Shown here: one piece after another, positions 1 through 11,172 of the stretch
How the letters are laid out: every line of letters begins with the position of its first letter
Numbering within the stretch: position 1 is the stretch's first letter
Assembly (NCBI GenBank): GCA_025526915.1
Contig: JAHLKH010000057.1
Coordinates: forward strand, 1-64,000
DNA length: 64,000 nucleotides
Direction: 5' to 3'
DNA from: Entophlyctis helioformis
Taxonomy: Eukaryota > Chytridiomycota > Chytridiomycetes > Chytridiales > Chytriomycetaceae
Made by a program: the position numbers and the translations under genes
The notes under the pieces: generated by a model
Told to the model about the DNA's origin: nothing
Seen by the model: the letters and a program-made list of their open reading frames with translations, nothing else
Database searches by the model: none

Positions 1-901
1 GTGCCCGCCAGGACCTCCGCTTCCGCGGCGTCAAGGGCACCACCGGCACCCAGGCCTCGTTCCTCACCCTCTTTGACGGCGATCATGACAAGGTCGAGCA
101 GCTCGACGAGCTCGTCACCGAAATGTCGGGTTTCCCGTCCGCCTTCCTCGTCACCGGCCAGACTTACTCGCGCAAGGTCGACTACGACATCCTCAACGCT
201 CTCGCCTCGTTTGGCGCCTCGGCCCACAAGATCGCCACCGACATCCGTCTCCTGGCCCACTTGAAGGAGATGAGGAGCCGTTCGAGAAGGACCAGATCGG
301 CTCGTCCGCCATGGCCTACAAGCGCAACCCCATGCGCTGCGAGCGCGTCTGCTCGCTGGCACGCCACCTCATGACGCTCGCCGGCGATGCTGCTCAGACC
401 GCCGCCGTGCAGTGGCTCGAGCGCACCCTCGACGACTCGGCCAACCGCCGCATCTCCATCCCCGAGGCCTTCCTCACTGCAGACATTGTCCTGTCCCTCT
501 TGCAAAACATCTTTGACGGCCTGGTCGTGTACCCCCAGGTCATTGCGCGCCGCATCTCGCAGGAGCTGCCGTTCATGGCCACCGAGAACATCATCATGGC
601 CATGGTCAAGGCCGGCGGCGACCGTCAGGTTTGCCACGAGGAGATCCGTGTCCTGTCGCACCAGGCTGCCCGCCAGGTCAAGGAAGAGGGCAAGGAGAAC
701 GATCTCATTGACCGCATCCGCGCCGCCCCGTACTTCAAGCCCGTCGTCGGCCAGCTCGAGACGCTTCTGGACCCCAAGACGTTTGTCGGTCGCGCTCCCC
801 AGCAGGTCACCAAGTTCATCAACTCCGAGGTCAAGCCTGCCCTGGCTCCGTACGCAGAGATCCTTGCTCGCGGCCTCAAGACGGTTGAGCTCAACGTATG
901 A
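1..901 (+). CDS. ADE13: Adenylosuccinate lyase, C-terminal part (5' end outside window)
   Basis: Purine biosynthesis enzyme that removes fumarate from SAICAR and from adenylosuccinate; cytosolic homotetramer. The window opens inside the gene. The frame starting at base 3 reads a typical core ([15 protein letters not shown], then [17 protein letters not shown]). From about 276 the frame shifts by one and reads the family signature [16 protein letters not shown] at about 300-340, whose flexible loop carries the catalytic serine. It then runs to a stop at 899-901. The frame change near 270-275 sits where one G is missing compared with the expected Glu-Glu-Pro codons. There is no room for an intron, so it is most likely a sequence error. 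An AATAAA lies 76 bases past the stop. The family assignment is secure; the symbol follows the yeast name. Confidence 0.95.
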
Positions 902-976
902 TGCGCAGTTGCTTGTCTGCCCTGCTGCTCGTGTGCTCTTATTTCTCACCATCCGGCTGCGCTCGCCGGCCTCTCA

Positions 977-982
977 AATAAA
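977..982 (+). terminator. AATAAA polyadenylation signal of ADE13
   Basis: Perfect AATAAA 76 bases downstream of the adenylosuccinate lyase stop codon and ahead of the next promoter. Position and orientation fit a 3' end signal; usage is inferred. Confidence 0.5.
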
Positions 983-1121
983 CAACCGTCACTCAGTTGT
1001 CACGTTTGGGTCTGTCGTGTGATCTCCGACGCGCAGACTGGCCCTCATCCATCATCATCGCCCATCATCGCGCGTGTGTCTGTGGGAATGTTCACACGTC
1101 AAGGCACTGCCCGAAATCGCC

Positions 1122-1128
1122 TATAAAA
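1122..1128 (+). promoter_or_regulatory. TATA box (TATAAAA) of the glycine-rich gene
   Basis: TATAAAA lies 90 bases before the ATG at 1218, followed by a C-rich leader without upstream ATGs. It is the clearest TATA element I noticed and suggests a strong or regulated promoter for the low-complexity protein that follows. Confidence 0.6.
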
Positions 1129-1217
1129 GCCCTCACCCGTCCCGCCTCTTGCCCATCTCCAGCTCAACAGCTACAGTCCTCTGCTCCTCGACTCCACTCC
1201 TCTGCTCAACAACCAAC

Positions 1218-3030
1218 ATGACCTTTGCCAACATCAACGCTTTCGGCCCCGGTGCCGCTGCCCTTGGTGCTGATCCCTTCAACATCGCCAACATCAACGC
1301 TCGCCAGCAGTCTATTTACGGCCCGCAGGCTGGTCTCGGCCTCGGCCTCGGTCTTGGCCTCGATGCCAGTCTCGGTGGCATGGCCGGTGCTGGCCTCGAC
1401 CCTCTCATGATGGGTGCCTCGGTCCACCCCGCTGCGCGCTCGCAGCTCGGCCAACTCGGCCAGTACGGCCAGTACGGCCAGTTCGGCGCGTTCCAGAACC
1501 CCGCGCTTTGGCAGCAGGCTGGCCTGTCGGGACTTTCGGGTCTTGGCGGCCTTGGCGGCGGCCTTGGTCTCGGCAACCTGACCGCGCTCCAGCACGGTCT
1601 CGGCGGCGGCCTCGGCGTCGGCTCGTCGCCCATCGGCATCCTCGCTGCTGGCCCCCAGCACTACCAGCACCAGACCCCGTTCTCGTTCACCAGCGCCGGC
1701 AGCGGCTCGTTTGGTGCACGCGGTGCTCCCTTCAACGTCCCTGCTGGCGGCGCCAATGTGATCGCCGAGCTCCAGGAGATCGCCAAGGGTATGCCCCCAC
1801 CAACCGCACTGCATCCATCCCCATGCTAACCAGCTCGCTGCCATCACCGCGATCATCCCACCGGGCGATCTTGTACAGACCTCATGACCGATCGCGCTCG
1901 CGACTTCCACCACCTTGAGCTGGTCAACGACATGGTTGATGCCCGCTGTCACGGCCGCCAGGTCGACCAGGTCATCCAGGCACTCGTGCAAGGCGTTCCC
2001 GTCAACCCGCAGGCTCTCGCCACTGTCCTGCTCCGTGAGCGCCAGCTGGACCACTCTGCCGACAATGTGATCCGCACGGTGGTCAACGAGTCCAAGTACA
2101 ACCGTCGCGCTGACGAAAGTAGGTTGCCGCACTGCTCCACACTGCCCTCTACCCGATCCTGTGCTCACAGCCGCTTCACTTTCACTCGACCAGTCCTCGC
2201 CAACATCGTCTCTGGCCGCCCCCACCTGCGCCGCTACGACGAGAACATCAAGAACCGCAAGGACGACGCGTTCGACCACATCCTGGACCAGAAGGCCGCC
2301 ACCATCTGCCTCGCTGCCGCAGCCAGGGCCACGCCGGCTGGCTGCCGCTCACGCGCAACCGCGCCAAGAAGCAGCTCATTGCCGTGCGCGAGCTCATGAC
2401 CCCGAGCCCCATTGCCGGCTCCCCCGGCCTGGGCTTCCTCGCCACGTTTGGCCCCTCGATCGTCGCCCTCAAGGCTCACGCCGGCAAGGGCATCGCCTCG
2501 ACCATTGACCAGGTCACGGCCGGCGGGTGCCTGCTCGGCAACGCGATCGCGTCCGGTGTCTCGCCCATCGCTCAGGCCGGCATCGCGTCGCCCTTTGGCA
2601 TCGCCGGCACCTTTGGCGTGCAGAACCCGCTCACCCAGGCTGCCTGGGCTGCACAGGACCCCACGATCGGCGGTCTGGGTCTCGGCTACGGCGCCAGCCT
2701 CGCCGGCGGTCTCGGCGGCTTTGGCGGCTACGGCGGCTATGGCGCTCAGCAACTCGGCACTCTCGGCGGCTATGGCGGTCTCGGCGCTCCGGCGGCATGG
2801 CTACTCCCTTTGGCACGGGGCTCGGTGGCTTTGGCGGCTTTGATGCCTACGGCGGCTACGCCAACATTGACCCGATCCTCTGCAACGTCCACCCGGCCAT
2901 CGCCCAGCAGATGTGCGGCTCTGGCGTCTGTGGCGTGAACCCCGTTGCCACGGCCCAGTACGGCGGTCTCGCCAGCGGCTTCGGCACCTGGAACCCCGCT
3001 GGCTGGAACGCTGGCGCCATGGCCTGGTGA
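1218..3030 (+). CDS. Glycine/alanine-rich protein of unknown function
   Basis: I do not recognise a family. The ATG at 1218 follows the TATA box. The N-terminal part is Gly/Leu/Gln-rich, with GLGLGLGLGL and YGQYGQFG runs. A non-repetitive central segment follows (DFHHLELVNDMVDARCHGRQ onward, rich in charged helices). The C-terminal part is again Gly/Tyr-rich and ends in GWNAGAMAW. Two short introns are supported: about 1789-1878 (GTATGC..ACAG) and 2119-2193 (GTAGGT..CCAG). Two frame changes, near 2320-2340 and near 2790, interrupt an otherwise continuous reading. The second coincides with a CC where CCC would keep frame, so both look like assembly errors. There is no signal peptide or membrane segment. 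The composition recalls structural or phase-separating proteins, but that is only an impression. Confidence 0.75.
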
Positions 3031-3292
3031 TCTGCTCTTGCAGTACACGCCTGCACGCGTTCCCTGGCACGCGTTTGCCTGCCTGCCTGCTTGCATTCAT
3101 CTCATTGATTGAATGAATCTGTGATCTCCGATTGGATGCCCACAACACACACGCTGCTTCCACATCCCGCTATTGCAGTACTGTGCCATGCTTGTGTATA
3201 TTCCGACATTATGCTATGATCATCATCACATTCCAGGCCGCCATCGCCTCAATCATCCCCCACATCCACAACTCGCATCATTGCACCGCTTG

Positions 3293-6200
3293 CTATCGCT
3301 CTTGCTGAGCCAGCTCCCGCGCACCTGATGCAGACATGGACCCGCGGTTCATCTGCATCTGCTCTCGAAAGGACCGGCCCAGCTTGCTCCCGACTGTAGG
3401 TGCTTTGGTGATGCGCAAATCAAACACGGCCGGCTCGTCGCTTGTGTCCCACGGGGGTTGAGTGTTTTGCTCAAGCTCGGTGTACAGGTGCTGCTGGTGA
3501 ACGAGCTGCTGCTGCTGTGCGCTGAACGATATTGTTGATCCTCCCGACGTTACTGGCGCTCCGCCATGTCCTGAGAGCGCTCCCATTCCTGCATGATCGC
3601 TATGGCCTGTATATCGAGATGGGTAGTCTGCATGGCCGCCATTTGTGCTTGCCAGCAATGCGGATGGACGCGACTTGGAATGGGATCCCTCCATGCCACT
3701 GGCTGCCAAGGCGTGGCTTGACCCGCTTGCCATGGACGACAGGCCATACCGTGCTGGACCACGGGCGAGAAGACGCTCCTTGGCCTGCCCGCTCATCCTG
3801 CGACTGGTGCTTGGCTTTATCACGATCGCGTCGGGTTGAAGAGCAGCGGGCTGGACGCTTGCCCGTGCAGACGCGCTCTTGGGAATCCGTCGTGAACTAT
3901 GGGCAGTCTGGAGTGCAGCTGGATAGCCATCCATCGAAGCTGCTGAGCGTGGAGGCGTTGGGTGGCGTAACACGGTTGGCGCTGCTGCGTCGGGAAACCA
4001 GGTGGATGCATCTGAATGGGGCAGCACATGGTGCAGTCGCTGATCCATCAGATGCTCCATGTCGACTTGGATCGAGCTCGCAGGATCCGACTCATTGCCC
4101 GGTGTTTTGCTCGCACCCAGACCCCCCAGACCTCCCAGACCCAGTCCAGGCTCGTCTTGTGAGTAAAAGCTCGATGATCCATGCTTGGCTTGCATTGGCG
4201 AGTGTCCATACGCAGGAGAGCCCAGAGTGGCGTTAATGGTTCCCGGCGTGGCGCCATGTGGCGCTGCCTCAGACACGGGTCTCGCTGATGGCGTTGATCC
4301 AAAGCCTCGCACCACGGGACTGAGCAGGGACTCGCCTGACGCCATGCGGATGGACGACAGGGACGACATGATGCGAGGAAGCATCGTGTTGTCTCTTGCT
4401 GATGACGACGCCGCCATCGAGGCAGTCAGGGGTCGCCTCAATGCTGCCGAGTGTCGGTGATCGTCATAGTCATGAGCCTGATGCGCGGCAGTGCTGTACG
4501 AGGAATGGGCCTGTCTCTGGCTGTGGTGCTGTAGGCTGGCGGCCGGCTTTTCGCATGCGCTGTAAGCGCTGATGTTGAGGCCAAGACTGCCCTCGTCGCC
4601 AGAACGTCGCGCTCCTCGTGCAGATATTGCTTGCCCGTGACTGCCATTGCCGCCATTGCTGGAGCTGCCGTTGATGCTGCTGCTGCTGTTACTGCTGCTG
4701 CTCCCGCCGCTGCCGGTCAACCCACTGGCATGATGGCTGCCGATCCCGCCGTGAGATGGGTTATGGCTGCTGCTGCCGCTGCCGCCGCTGTGGAATTTGT
4801 CGGATGGATCGTTTTTGTGGTACTTGCGTCCTGTCACGACCGTCAATGACAACGAATCGGCTCCAGCGGCTCCAGCAGAGCCCGATGCACTTTGGCTTGA
4901 TCGCCAATGCACTTTGGCAGACGTGGCCGACGATATGAGTTTCTTGCGCAGCAAGGCCATGCGCTCGGTGGCTGGAGATGCCAGGGAGTCTGGATGCTGC
5001 GGGTCAAAGAGATCACGGCGGGCAGCCGTCAGTGGCCGTGCACGATGCTTGCTGTCGCTCTGTCCAGAATCGCTTGAGTTGGCGTTTGTCGTGCTTGCGT
5101 CGGGAACTCTGCCCGCCTGCCGAGAGCTGCCCGATTCTGCTGTGGCTGACCTGAGTTGCTGGCGTCTGCAGTCGATCGCGGCACGCGTGAGTCTTTGCCA
5201 CTTGCATTCCACAATAACTCTGCTTGATCTGGATCATCCATGTCGGCTTGCAATGAAGGGTGTTGGCGATGATGAGATGCAGACTGCTTTCGAAAGGCTG
5301 ATGCGGCGCGTTTCCCAATCGTTGACAGAGCAAGATGCGGCTGCTGGGATTGAGACGAAGATGCTGGTCGTAGTGTGCCGCTGCTTGTCACTCCTGTGGG
5401 TCTCGCTACGCTCACAGCGCCATGCTTGCTCTGGCCGGTGCCGCCTTGTTGCCGCGGCTGCTGCTGTTGCTGCTGGCTTTGATTGACAGCGTGCCGCTGG
5501 TCTGGCGGTGATGACGATGCCGAAACAGAGTCCGCGTTTCCAGCTCGTCTCGACTGAGATTGCCGTAAGAATCCCGCGCCAGTCGACATGACAGTCTCGC
5601 CTGCTGATCCAGACACCCGATCACAGATGCCCAACTGCTGCTCTGCATGAAAGGCGTCGTAGCTGTCCAGAGATACGCGGTCGATTGCATGGCTCTGTAC
5701 GGCGTCCTTATGCTGGCTGGCAATGTCGTGTGCGCTTCCAGCAGCACGCAGTGCATGCTGACGGTCGTGCTCCGATGGTGGGCCAGTATGCTGCTGCAGT
5801 CGCTCGGAAGGCGTGTCGGGCTCGTCGTCCTCAGCGCCGACACCCATCGAAAAGAACGCGGCAGTGTTTCCATGCATTGCAGACTCTTCGCCCGTGTCTT
5901 CAAGGGTTGCACGCAGCACAGGGACTGCCGACCTTTGCTGGGCCGTTTTGCGCCGAAAGGGCCGCCGCCGCACTGCCGATGCTGGCGATATGGGCCGTTC
6001 TTCTCCAGGCCGCACATTGCCAACTGCGTCGCAGGTGAGATACTTGTATGCTGCACCGCTCGAGGCATTGATCAGCTTGGTGACCAGATCGTCGCCAGCT
6101 TCCTCGTCCCAGCCTTTGATATCGTCGAAAAAGTTGCCATACGGATCTACGCCCCCTTGACCAGCGCCGTTGCTGCTGCCGGAATGGTGCGCAGCCGCGC

Positions 6201-6897
6201 TGGTAGAGGAGCCAGCCCCGCCGCCGCCGCCGCCGCGAATCAGCTCCGAGATGAGAGACGGCTCGTCGTCTGCATCCGGCTGATCGTCCAACTTGACGGC
6301 TGCAGGTGGCAGTGGAGGGGGGCGCGGCTTTGGACGAATGTGCGAGCCCGTCAGGATGACGGCAGGCGCCTTGCGAAAGCGGTTTGCATAGGCGTGCGCA
6401 GCATGGAAATGCAACGTGCTCGTGGCCGGCGGGGTCGCTCCGAATGCTGCTGCTCCAATGTTGATTGTTGTCGCCACGCTCGAGCCCAACGCCGCTCCGT
6501 GTGGGCCAAGCACAGGGGGTCCGCACGAGGCTGTGGCGTCTGGGCCGCCACCAGACGGCGCCGCGTTTGCCGAGACGCATGCGAGGCTTGCCGAGCCATA
6601 TCCTGGTGCGATGGCCAGTGAAGCGGCTGGCCGCGTGCTCGCCGTGCTGGTGCTGAGGGCCGTGTACGCAGCCGTGTTTGCAGCCGGTGTGTTGACGACG
6701 CCAGCGTCACCTGCTGATGGTGCAGCCAACACGACTCCGGCAACGGCAGCAGACGGCGCGACTGGCGTTGGTGCTGCCAGCACCGGTTGAGATGCCGATG
6801 CAGCCACGCCTGCCACGGTGCTGCCACTGGGTGAGCACAACGTTGGTGGCAGCGGCGGCTCGCCGTGGTGTGGCAGAGAGCGGCCCTCGCGTTGCAT
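3293..6897 (-). CDS. Large, mostly disordered protein, function unknown
   Basis: Read from the ATG at 6897 on the minus strand. The first 200 residues are Ala/Pro/Ser-rich. A better-ordered stretch follows around 6300-5950, including GNFFDDIKGWDEEAGDDLV and then ASSGAAYKYLTCDAVGNV. Long Gln/Ser/His-rich segments come next, and the rest has a conserved-looking patch, DLFDPQHPDSLASPATERM with LLRKKLI after it (about 5010-4930). The frame must change once between about 5212 and 5030, because one frame stops at 5029 and the other opens just upstream. This is either one indel or a small unseen intron. No domain is recognised; the tryptophan/acidic patches could be interaction motifs in a scaffold protein. 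The promoter lies against a transposon fragment starting near 6934. Confidence 0.65.
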
Positions 6898-6933
6898 TTG
6901 GCCGGATCTCAGAGGGGCAGCATTCTGTGTTTC

Positions 6934-6969
6934 CCCATAGAGCACCCTGTGCCGGCACCTGATTGGTCG
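6934..6969 (+). repeat. 36-bp dispersed block, copy 1
   Basis: This block, CCCATAGAGCACCCTG then GCCGGCACCTGATTGG, recurs at 41364-41399 with two substitutions. Weaker similarity extends about 15 bases to the left in both places. In both places it sits 40-45 bases upstream of the ATG of a minus-strand gene and at the left edge of transposon-related sequence. It may be a transposon end or a promoter element. Confidence 0.7.
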
Positions 6970-7066
6970 CGCCTGAGCTCGAAAGTCGCGCGCTGATTGG
7001 TCGATCTTGAGAGGGACAGCAAAGTGCTGACGCTGCGAGATGCGAGCACAGACTCTGCTGCACATG

Positions 7067-7672
7067 CTGCTCAACTGCGCGCCATCAACGTGCCCATCAA
7101 CGTGCCCATCAACGAGCCCATCGACATTCCCGTTGTCTGGGCATTTGGCATCGACTTTACAGGCCAAGGTGGCCGGCATGCTGTGTTTGAGAAGTTTCTC
7201 ATCAGGCATCTGCGGTCGTCTGGATATGCCTATGTGCGTCTGATGCCATGCCACCCATCCATCCATCCATCTGTGCACCAACTGACCACACGATCATGCA
7301 CACACACACACACACACACACACACAGATCTACCGCTGCAACGAGAACCTGACCAGCCAGATGTGCCCGCAGTGCAAGCAGCGGATCCCATACGAGAACC
7401 GCACCAACCTGCGACGCTACGAGTGCATACCATGCGAGACCGTCTACCACCGCGACGTGCTTGGAGCCACCAACATCGGGATGGTCGCACTGTGGCATCT
7501 GCTCTTTCCAACGTTCACCAACAATTCTGAAAATCGCATGGCCCTGTTTCCCAAGTCCTTTGTGGAGTTGCTCCGTGAGCGCCGTATCCAGCGAGCTGGC
7601 AAGGCCGGCTCAGAACCCCCTTCGTCTGCGAATGCCTGCACTGGCTGCCAGCCGCAGCCGCAGCTGCTGTAG
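7067..7672 (+). pseudogene. TnpB/Fanzor-like RuvC nuclease, C-terminal exons only
   Basis: TnpB/Fanzor proteins are RNA-guided DNA endonucleases with a split RuvC fold and a C-terminal zinc ribbon. The exon ending at 7233 reads VVWAFGIDFTGQGGRHAVFE and then RSSGYAY. A 94-base intron (GTGCGT to CACACACAG, 7234-7327) follows. The last exon reads CNENLTSQMCPQC, where the Glu fits the second RuvC acidic residue, then a second Cys pair (YECIPC). Next comes YHRDVLGATNI, where the Asp fits the third, and the exon runs to a stop at 7670-7672. The four Cys form the expected zinc ribbon. There is no in-frame ATG and the first catalytic Asp exon is absent, so this is a remnant. A three-fold ATCAACGTGCCC-type repeat sits just upstream (about 7083-7120). 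The same exon at 61 kb supplies the missing upstream part. Confidence 0.75.
7234..7327 (+). other. Intron with a CA-repeat acceptor
   Basis: GTGCGT donor, CATCCATC tract, then an uninterrupted CA repeat (about 7299-7326) whose last CAG is the acceptor. Protein continuity across it (SSGYAY joined to IYRCNENL) supports the boundaries. Confidence 0.65.
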
Positions 7673-7675
7673 CCA

Positions 7676-8074
7676 CTGCGTCTGGTGGGGCAAGCGTCGA
7701 TCTGCAGCGCATTGCGCCAAGCTCCAGCAGCGCCTGTCGTACGTCGCTTGCCGAGTGTTGCAGCCGAGTCGAGCTGGGCCATGCACCACATCCAGTCAAG
7801 TGTGCTGACAGACAGCCTGCTGTGAATCCCTCTCCTTCTCTCTCTCCCGCACACACTCTTCTCGCACTCGCTCTTGCTGTCTGGCTGTCTGCCTGTCTGC
7901 CGCTCGCACAGCCTGCAGCGTAAGTGGCCTTGCCCGCTGCGCGATGTGCTGGATTCATGACGTGGATGGCTCATCATGCTCTGCCTTGGCTTGGCTTGGC
8001 TTGGCTTGGACCGCTTGTGTGTGAATGCAGATGGCCAGGATGACCAGGCCTCGTCGGATTGCCCAGAGTTTGGC
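7676..8074. other. Intergenic stretch after the transposon fragment
   Basis: About 400 bases without a supported gene. It holds a CT-rich run near 7830-7860, a TTGGC repeat near 7986-8010 and the presumptive promoter of the SLH1 gene. A 3'-adjacent guide RNA for the nuclease remnant would fall here if one exists, but I cannot demonstrate it. Confidence 0.4.
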
Positions 8075-11000
8075 ATGCATCTACCGTTCTCCAGCCCATT
8101 GGACAGAATCTCCCGCCGTCCTGTGGCTGCACCCGTTGATGACTCTGCCACCGATGTTGACCAGCTCGAGATCCAAGAGTACCCGCCTGCATATGCAAGT
8201 GCGCTTTCGGTCAAGCCTGACGAAGAGACGTTTGACAAGCAATGGCTTCTCAGGCACGTCTCTCTCACTGCTTGGAATCCTTTGGAGTTGCGACGTGTCT
8301 GCTGGCCATGTCCGTCACTAATCGCGCTTTGGTTTGGTCGGTTGCAACACAACTCTACATAACAGACGTTGCACACAGCACCTCGGCATGGCCGACAGTG
8401 GCAATGCGCACATGTCTCCCGAGCAGCTCTGTATCGACGTGTTTTCGATCCTACGCACGGCAAAGAACGGCAAGTGCAGTTGCCTTTCTTGTTGGACGGC
8501 AGTCGATGTGCCAAAACAGCCTCTTCTTACTGTCGAACGCGATACGATCCAACAGACGACGATATCCAGAACGCGCTTGTTGATCTCATTGGATACTCCG
8601 ACTTTGACTTTATTGCCGCGCTCCTGGCTTGCCGTCAAGTCCTTGTGGAGAATGTCATGCTCGAGGTAACCAGAATATCCTGCTGCGAGTTGGCCTTGCG
8701 TGATTGGAATGCTACACTTTGCAAATCGCCGCTCTGACATGCACCGACTTTGCAATGCAATCTAGGCCCTGCACCGTCGCGACGATGTCGACGATGCCCG
8801 CCCAGCTGCCGGGAATGGCCCGTGGGGGTGACGGCCTGCCTGCCTCGCAGCAACGCGGCCCGCCTTCACACGGAGCCCGCGTGACGGTCATGTCCGAATC
8901 GGAAAAGCAGCAACTCAAGGCTCAGCGCAAGGAGCGCAAGAAGCAGTCCAAAATGTCCAAGGAAGAGTTTGACAACACGGCAACTGCCAGTCTTCTTGGC
9001 TTTGACGGCGATCATCTGCGCCAAGCACGCGCCGAACAGTTGCGGGCAGCCTCCAATGCACCGATGGCGTCAAACAAGGTATCAACGCTCTGTCCAGTAG
9101 ATCCCGTGCTTGAGATGGATGTCTGACTGTACACGTCCGTTGCTGTCCATAGAACCCGGGCGCCGGTGCAGACGGCCCCGTCTACCCGAACGTGTTCAAG
9201 TCCAGCAACGGTGGTTCCACGTTGTCCGCGTTTGGCACGCGTTTTGTGCTGCCTCCTGGCACGGAGCGAGTAGATGAGAAGGATTTCGAAGAGATCACCA
9301 TCCCGGTTGCAAAGCCGTTCCAGTCCGCGCATCAGAGAAGCGCATCGCCATCAGTACCATGGAACCGTTTGCGCAGCTTGCATTCAATAACTACGATTCG
9401 CTGAACCGTGTGCAGTCGATTGTCTTTCCGGTAGCATACGAGACAAGCGAGAACATGCTTGTTTGTGCCCCAACCGGTGCTGTAAGTCTGCCCTGCTGTT
9501 GTCCACTATCTTTTTGTATTTGTGGACAACGATCAGGACTGACATGGTATGATCCCACTGTGACGTGACAGGGCAAAACCGACATTGCCATGCTTACTGT
9601 TCTTCGTACAGTCTCGCAGCACTTTGTGGATGGCGTGTTGCAGCACGACAAGTTCAAGATTGTGTATGTCGCCCCGATGAAGGCGCTCGCTGCTGAGATT
9701 GTGCGCAAGTTTTCGTCAAGACTTGCGGGCCTGCAGGTCCGCGTGCGCGAGCTCACAGGCACGTTTTGACTATCCAGGCACTGGCTTACAGCTTTCGACC
9801 TAACAATCATTGGCACTCATTGATGTTTGCAGGTGATATGCAACTTACAAAGGCCGAGATTGCCGACACCCAGATGATTGTCACCACTCCTGAAAAGGCA
9901 AGATGCGCGCGTCGCATTGGGAAGTCGGGATCCTACTGTGCAGACGCTGACCATGCTCATGGTGGCCAACGCCAATCCAGTGGGATGTCGTGACAAGAAA
10001 GAGCGTGGGCGACACAGAGCTTGCGCAAAAGGTCAAACTGTTGATCATTGACGAAGTGCACCTGCTGCACGAAGGACGCGGTGCCGTCATTGAAAGCATC
10101 GTGGCTCGCACCTTGCGGCTGGTCGAATCCAGCCAGTCTCTGATCCGTGTCGTGGGCCTCTCGGCAACTCTTCCCAATTATGTCGATGTCGCCATGTTCC
10201 TCGGGTGGGTTGCATGCTCGTCTTGGCTGCGTGCTCTCTGTGCGCGCTCGTTGCTGACGGCCTCGTTCCCTAGTGTCAATCCATACGTCGGCCTCTTCTT
10301 CTTTGACGCTGGATTCCGCCCGGTCCCACTTGAGCAGCATTTCATTGGTGTCAAAGCCAAGGCGGGATCAACCATCTGCCAGTCCAAGATGAACCAGATC
10401 TGCTACGACCATGTTGTCGACCTCGTCCGCGGAGGGCATCAAGTTATGGTGTTTGTCCATGCGCGCAAAGAAACGGTCCGCACCGCACAGACACTGCGTG
10501 AAGAGGCGCTCAACACCGACGAGATTGGGCTCTTTGACTGCAGCGAGGATCCGCAGTTTGGCATTTTTCTCAAAGAGGTCCAAAAGTCCAAGAACAAGGA
10601 GCTCAAGGAACTGTTTGCGTCTGGGTTTGGCATTCACCACGCCGGCATGCTGCGCTCTGACCGCACACTGACCGAGCGGATGTTTGAAAAGGGTCTTCTC
10701 AAGGTGCGCGTCTGAAATGCGTATGCATGTCATTAGCACGCGAGAGCCATCGTAACTGACCGCAAGTGCATTTCCAGGTTCTTTGCTGTACTGCAACACT
10801 CGCATGGGGTTCGTGTTTTCCGGATGCACGATCGTACCATGCGGTTTTCCATGCCTGCGATCCAATGATGGAAACTGATTGGTTACCGTGCCATGGCCAA
10901 CAGGTGTCAACTTGCCTGCCTATGCAGTCGTGATCAAAGGCACACAGGTATACAATGCCGACAAGGGTGCCTTTGTGGATCTGTCCATCCTGGATGTGCT

Positions 11001-11123
11001 GCAGATCTTTGGACGTGCAGGCCGGTATGTGCCACGCATGAATGCTATGCAATGCCAGACTCTCTTGGACTGTCAGTCAACTCACTAACGCGCGTGTTGA
11101 CCACACACACACACACACACACA

Positions 11124-11172
<49 letters not shown>

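Larger units (their letters stand above)
6934..7675 (+). mobile_element. Internally deleted relative of the XPG/Fanzor transposon
   Basis: Three blocks found far apart in the large transposon at 41-61 kb are compressed here into 700 bases. They are the 36-bp block (6934-6969); a GATTGGTCGATCTTGA promoter-like segment with a degenerate match to 43281-43410 (6995-7055); and the penultimate nuclease exon, nearly identical over about 65 bases to 61184-61252 (starting near 7120). Sequence between promoter and last exons is missing, as expected for a non-autonomous deletion derivative. The right end is not defined; I see no inverted copy of the left block downstream. Confidence 0.6.

Noticed and set aside
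182..952. 256-codon open frame on the minus strand
   Set aside because: Antisense shadow of adenylosuccinate lyase caused by GC-rich codon usage.
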